From assembly GCA_020161935.1 (NCBI GenBank), contig JAIUNI010000003.1, positions 496,001 to 560,000 of the forward strand: a stretch of DNA of 64,000 nucleotides. Direction: 5' to 3'. Positions 61,464 through 64,000 of the stretch are shown in pieces (the stretch's first letter is position 1; every line of letters begins with the position of its first letter). The position numbers and the translations under genes were made by a program. Below the pieces are notes generated by a model, which made no database searches, had not been told where the DNA came from, and was given only the letters and a program-made list of their open reading frames with translations. This DNA is from Chloroflexota bacterium. GTDB lineage: Bacteria; Chloroflexota; Anaerolineae; Aggregatilineales; Phototrophicaceae.

Positions 61464-62483
61464 ATGGATCGCTCAACACGCAACTTATCCCTGATTACGC
61501 TCATTGTTGTCGTTATCTTTCTGGCGCTGAATTTTGTCGCCCGCAGCGCCCCGCTTAGTGACTGGACTCCGGTATTGATTCTGCTGTTGATCGCGCTGGC
61601 GATCTGGGGGTATGACCGCCTCAGCCGCCGGGGGGTTGACGACTCGGAAGCGGCGGATACCGAAATTGAACCGATTACCTACGAGCGGCCTATTCTCGCT
61701 GCCGCCTCCCCCGGCGCGATGTACCAACAGGCAGAGCCGAGTCCATCTGCGCCTGTCGCCGATGTGCTGATCCCCGCGCCGTCGGGAGCAACGACAGCCG
61801 TTCCGCGTACCGAACCGCTGGTTGCGCCGCCGCCTGCGGTTCCAACCGCGCCCGCATCACCGGAAGCGTCCACCCCTGCTGAGGAAGAGCCAGCGCCACC
61901 GGAACCGGAGCAGCATCCACCCGCTGCCGCGCCGGAAACCACTACCATCGAGGAGAAATCCGCGCCGCCGCCTTCCGCACCCGCGCCGGAAACCGACCCT
62001 GAACAGGCTGCCCACGCGCCGGATGGGCTTTCGCTGCCAGCCGTGCCGGTGGACGATGCCTCAGGCCGACCAGCAACGTTATCGAAACCAACCGAAGGCA
62101 CAGCCCCTGAACCGAAAGCAGGTAAACGCGGCAAGGGTAAAAAGGCGGCGGAACTGGATGTTTCGGCCACACCGCTGGCAAACGCCGCACCGGCCTCGAC
62201 GCTGCCGATCAACGCCGACCCTGCCAAGCCGGATGACCTGAAGGTAATCGAAGGTATTGGCCCCAAGATGGAAAAGGCGCTCCATGCTGCCGGTATCACC
62301 ACCTTCGCCCAGCTTTCGGGCGCGAGCGAGGGCGAGATTAACGCGGCTATTCTGGCAGCGGGTATGCGCTTCGCCCCCAGTGTGCCGACGTGGGCGGAAC
62401 AGGCTTCCTACGCGGCGAATGGGGACTTCGTGGGCTTGGAGACTTACCAAAAGACGCTCAGTGGCGGGCGGAAGGCGAAATAG
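61464..62483 (+). CDS. Membrane-anchored protein with C-terminal helix-hairpin-helix domain
   Basis: 339 residues. Two N-terminal spans (about 8-24 and 34-48) are followed by a long Pro/Ala/Glu-rich, probably disordered stretch (about 60-240) and a compact C-terminal HhH domain: DDLKVIEGIGPKMEKALHAAGI with TFAQLSGASEGEI, and a tail SVPTWAEQASYAANGDF. HhH domains of this type bind DNA or act in protein contact; here the domain is tethered to the membrane by the flexible linker. Function unknown. Confidence 0.82.
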   Translation: MDRSTRNLSLITLIVVVIFLALNFVARSAPLSDWTPVLILLLIALAIWGYDRLSRRGVDDSEAADTEIEPITYERPILAAASPGAMYQQAEPSPSAPVADVLIPAPSGATTAVPRTEPLVAPPPAVPTAPASPEASTPAEEEPAPPEPEQHPPAAAPETTTIEEKSAPPPSAPAPETDPEQAAHAPDGLSLPAVPVDDASGRPATLSKPTEGTAPEPKAGKRGKGKKAAELDVSATPLANAAPASTLPINADPAKPDDLKVIEGIGPKMEKALHAAGITTFAQLSGASEGEINAAILAAGMRFAPSVPTWAEQASYAANGDFVGLETYQKTLSGGRKAK

Positions 62484-62531
62484 GTGTCAGTCATCAGTTA
62501 GCAGTTTACAGTCTAATACGATAGAGATGCT

Positions 62532-62560
62532 AAGGGGCGATCAATGAGCATCGCCCTTTT
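62532..62560 (+). terminator. Terminator-like hairpin before the MOSC gene
   Basis: AAGGGGCGAT, an 8-base loop, ATCGCCCTTTT. Seven perfect pairs are extended by A-T and G-T pairs into the T-run. It ends the HhH gene transcript and lies 15 bases before the start of the MOSC gene. Confidence 0.65.
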
Positions 62561-62574
62561 CATTGGTGAAGTCT

Positions 62575-63144
62575 ATGCCATTACAAGCCGCCGTCGAAGC
62601 GTTATACATCGGGGATCAAAAATCGCTGGAAAAAACACCGTGCGAGTCGTTGGAATTCACGCTTGAAGGTATCCGGGGTGATAAGCACGCGGGGTTTATC
62701 AAGAAGGCCGACGCGCGTAACCCTGAATATAAACGTGGCTCGCCGATGCGGAATGACCGCCAGTGGTCAGCCGTCACGCCGGACGAACTGGCAGAGGCGG
62801 CGCGGGCGCTGGGTGTCGAGCGTATCGACCCGGCATGGCTGGGCGCGAACCTGTCCTTTTCCGGCATACCGGATTTTACGCGGCTGCCCAAAGGCACGAA
62901 GCTGATCTTCCCCTCCGGCGCGGTGCTGGTGGTCGAGGCCGAGAATATGCCGTGCGTCGGCCCCGGTCGCGTGATCGCGGCGCATTACCCCGAACGCAAG
63001 CTGCCGCCCAACCACTTCGTCAAAGCGGCGATGCACAAGCGCGGCCTCGTGGGCGTGGTCGAACGCGCGGGGGTGGTTCGGGTGGGCGATACGGTCACGG
63101 TTGAGGTTTACGAGGCGGCGGCTTACCCGCTGCTAGCAGGATAA
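62575..63144 (+). CDS. MOSC domain protein
   Basis: 189 residues from the ATG at 62575 (GGTGAA upstream). MOSC features are EGIRGDKHAGF near the N-terminus, AVTPDELAEAARALG, IDPAWLGANLSFSGIP and ENMPCVGPGRVI, which holds the conserved cysteine. MOSC domains carry a sulfur to or from molybdenum cofactor enzymes or act as molybdenum-dependent reductases; stand-alone members are mostly uncharacterised. Confidence 0.9.
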   Translation: MPLQAAVEALYIGDQKSLEKTPCESLEFTLEGIRGDKHAGFIKKADARNPEYKRGSPMRNDRQWSAVTPDELAEAARALGVERIDPAWLGANLSFSGIPDFTRLPKGTKLIFPSGAVLVVEAENMPCVGPGRVIAAHYPERKLPPNHFVKAAMHKRGLVGVVERAGVVRVGDTVTVEVYEAAAYPLLAG

Positions 63145-63148
63145 CAGC

Positions 63149-64000
63149 ATGACAACATTGAAATGGTCAGATGTGTATTACAAACAGGTGCGGTGGAGCC
63201 AGGTCTCGCCGCTTAAACAGGCAGCCAATGTCATCGAGAGTGACGGTTTATATGATGGGGTTTATATTGGCGACACCAAAATTGATGTGAACGAGTCGCT
63301 GGATATTGAGGGTCGGGAGCAGGTTTACATCAATAATCTATTCGGTAATCTGGTTCGTCTTCAATCCCTTACCTACAGCTCTTGTCTCCCTCAACTCGCC
63401 TTCTATATTTTTGCCCTCACCCAGCGTCCACGATACATGGAAAGCTACTTTCCACTGGTCAAAAGTTTAGATAAAGTACAGCGTCGCCAATTCCACGAAA
63501 CCATTCAAAAGGTCATGCTGCATGAAGGCTTTGATCTGCAACTGTTGGGTACACCAGATGATCCTCCGATTGCGACTCAGGCTGCTCGTCTCTTACGACT
63601 ACAAAAAATCGTTCAACGTGAACGGGGGCAATTGTTTGATCACATGCTCAGATTTCCCGCCCTCGGCTATCTGGTAGCGGGTCATATCGTTGAGGTATTT
63701 TTTTACCGTCAGGATATTCTCGACCGCTTGCTGCGGACGGGCGTGCATATCTGGCTGTACACCGACCAAGCCGTATTTAACGTCGATGGCGGTGTCGCGG
63801 GTGGCTGCTATGACACGCAGCAGGGGTGCATCAAGCTCGTCGTCAGCCGCTTGTTCGAGGGTTTCAACCAACCTATGCCGGGAGTCATCCCCTTCCTGCA
63901 TGAGTTCGGGCATCTGCTCGACTTCTTCGACGCGGCGCACCTGAAGCAGTCCACCAAGAGCTTCGGCTGGATGCCGGGGATGCGCCAATCCGACGACCGC
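63149..64000 (+). CDS. Putative zincin-type metallopeptidase with HEFGH motif, cut by window edge
   Basis: Open for 284 codons from the ATG at 63149 to the right edge, 5 bases after the MOSC stop. The first 190 residues are helical and not recognised. The later part reads GGVAGGCYDTQQGC, then PFLHEFGHLLDFFDA, an HExxH zinc motif with a following LDxxD as in MtfA-like or lethal-factor-like zincins. The third zinc ligand is expected beyond the motif and could lie outside the window. No signal peptide is seen. The function is inferred only from the motif. Confidence 0.75.
   Translation, partial: MTTLKWSDVYYKQVRWSQVSPLKQAANVIESDGLYDGVYIGDTKIDVNESLDIEGREQVYINNLFGNLVRLQSLTYSSCLPQLAFYIFALTQRPRYMESYFPLVKSLDKVQRRQFHETIQKVMLHEGFDLQLLGTPDDPPIATQAARLLRLQKIVQRERGQLFDHMLRFPALGYLVAGHIVEVFFYRQDILDRLLRTGVHIWLYTDQAVFNVDGGVAGGCYDTQQGCIKLVVSRLFEGFNQPMPGVIPFLHEFGHLLDFFDAAHLKQSTKSFGWMPGMRQSDDR

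Overview
The window reads as accessory and envelope-related chromosome of a Chloroflexota bacterium, most likely of the Anaerolineae type. The grounds are Thr/Pro-rich linkers in secreted proteins, cohesin-like plus dockerin modules on the same polypeptide, a MutL-like gene beside a DUF6754-like gene, many small GNAT and MDR genes, and intergenic spaces filled with short palindromic and direct repeats. This assignment is inference; there is no rRNA, tRNA, CRISPR array or prophage in the window.

Layout. 1-7.7 kb (minus): a tight five-gene operon of a DUF6754-like membrane protein, a small membrane protein, a 1245-residue membrane protein whose cytoplasmic tail is a string of PDWL/TGELDWL motifs and whose outer part ends in an SH3b domain, another membrane protein, and a MutL-like ATPase cut by the left edge. 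7.7-13.3 kb: two small unknown genes, an FGE-sulfatase-type protein, a GH32-like glycosidase with a GNAT gene, a Uma2 nuclease and AT-richer unknown or broken genes, then an SDR. 13.5-25.6 kb: metabolic genes (zinc ADH, MFS, three quinone-oxidoreductase-like MDRs, a MalT-like LuxR regulator, DinB, GNATs, an alpha/beta hydrolase and anmK). 26-31.3 kb: an oligopeptide-type ABC importer without ATPases, then a Ca2+/H+ antiporter.

31.4-39.9 kb: a 2-hydroxyacid dehydrogenase, an AT-rich BsuBI/PstI-type restriction-modification pair, a PhyH dioxygenase, an HD hydrolase, a promoter-leader-terminator unit that looks like a structured RNA ahead of a Tat-exported cyclase, a RibD-like reductase and an SRPBCC-like protein. 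39.9-54.5 kb: envelope and secreted proteins. These are two M23 peptidase/beta-propeller fusions, an ECF sigma/anti-sigma operon running into a 55-residue membrane protein and a bactofilin-like protein followed by LysM and sensor-domain proteins, and two large dockerin proteins, one a GH44 glucanase. 54.6-55.9 kb is a repeat-filled gap ending in what looks like the C-terminal stump of a LysE transporter. 56.2-64 kb: a GNAT, a PLD-like protein, a GT-C-like membrane protein carrying two in-frame repeat insertions, an HhH protein, a MOSC protein and an HEFGH protein cut by the right edge.

The strongest candidates for new biology are the MutL/DUF6754/PDWL operon, the leader RNA at about 36.9-37.04 kb, and the intergenic repeat families that have entered a reading frame. 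Start sites were re-chosen from ribosome-binding sites where the longest frame was not convincing.
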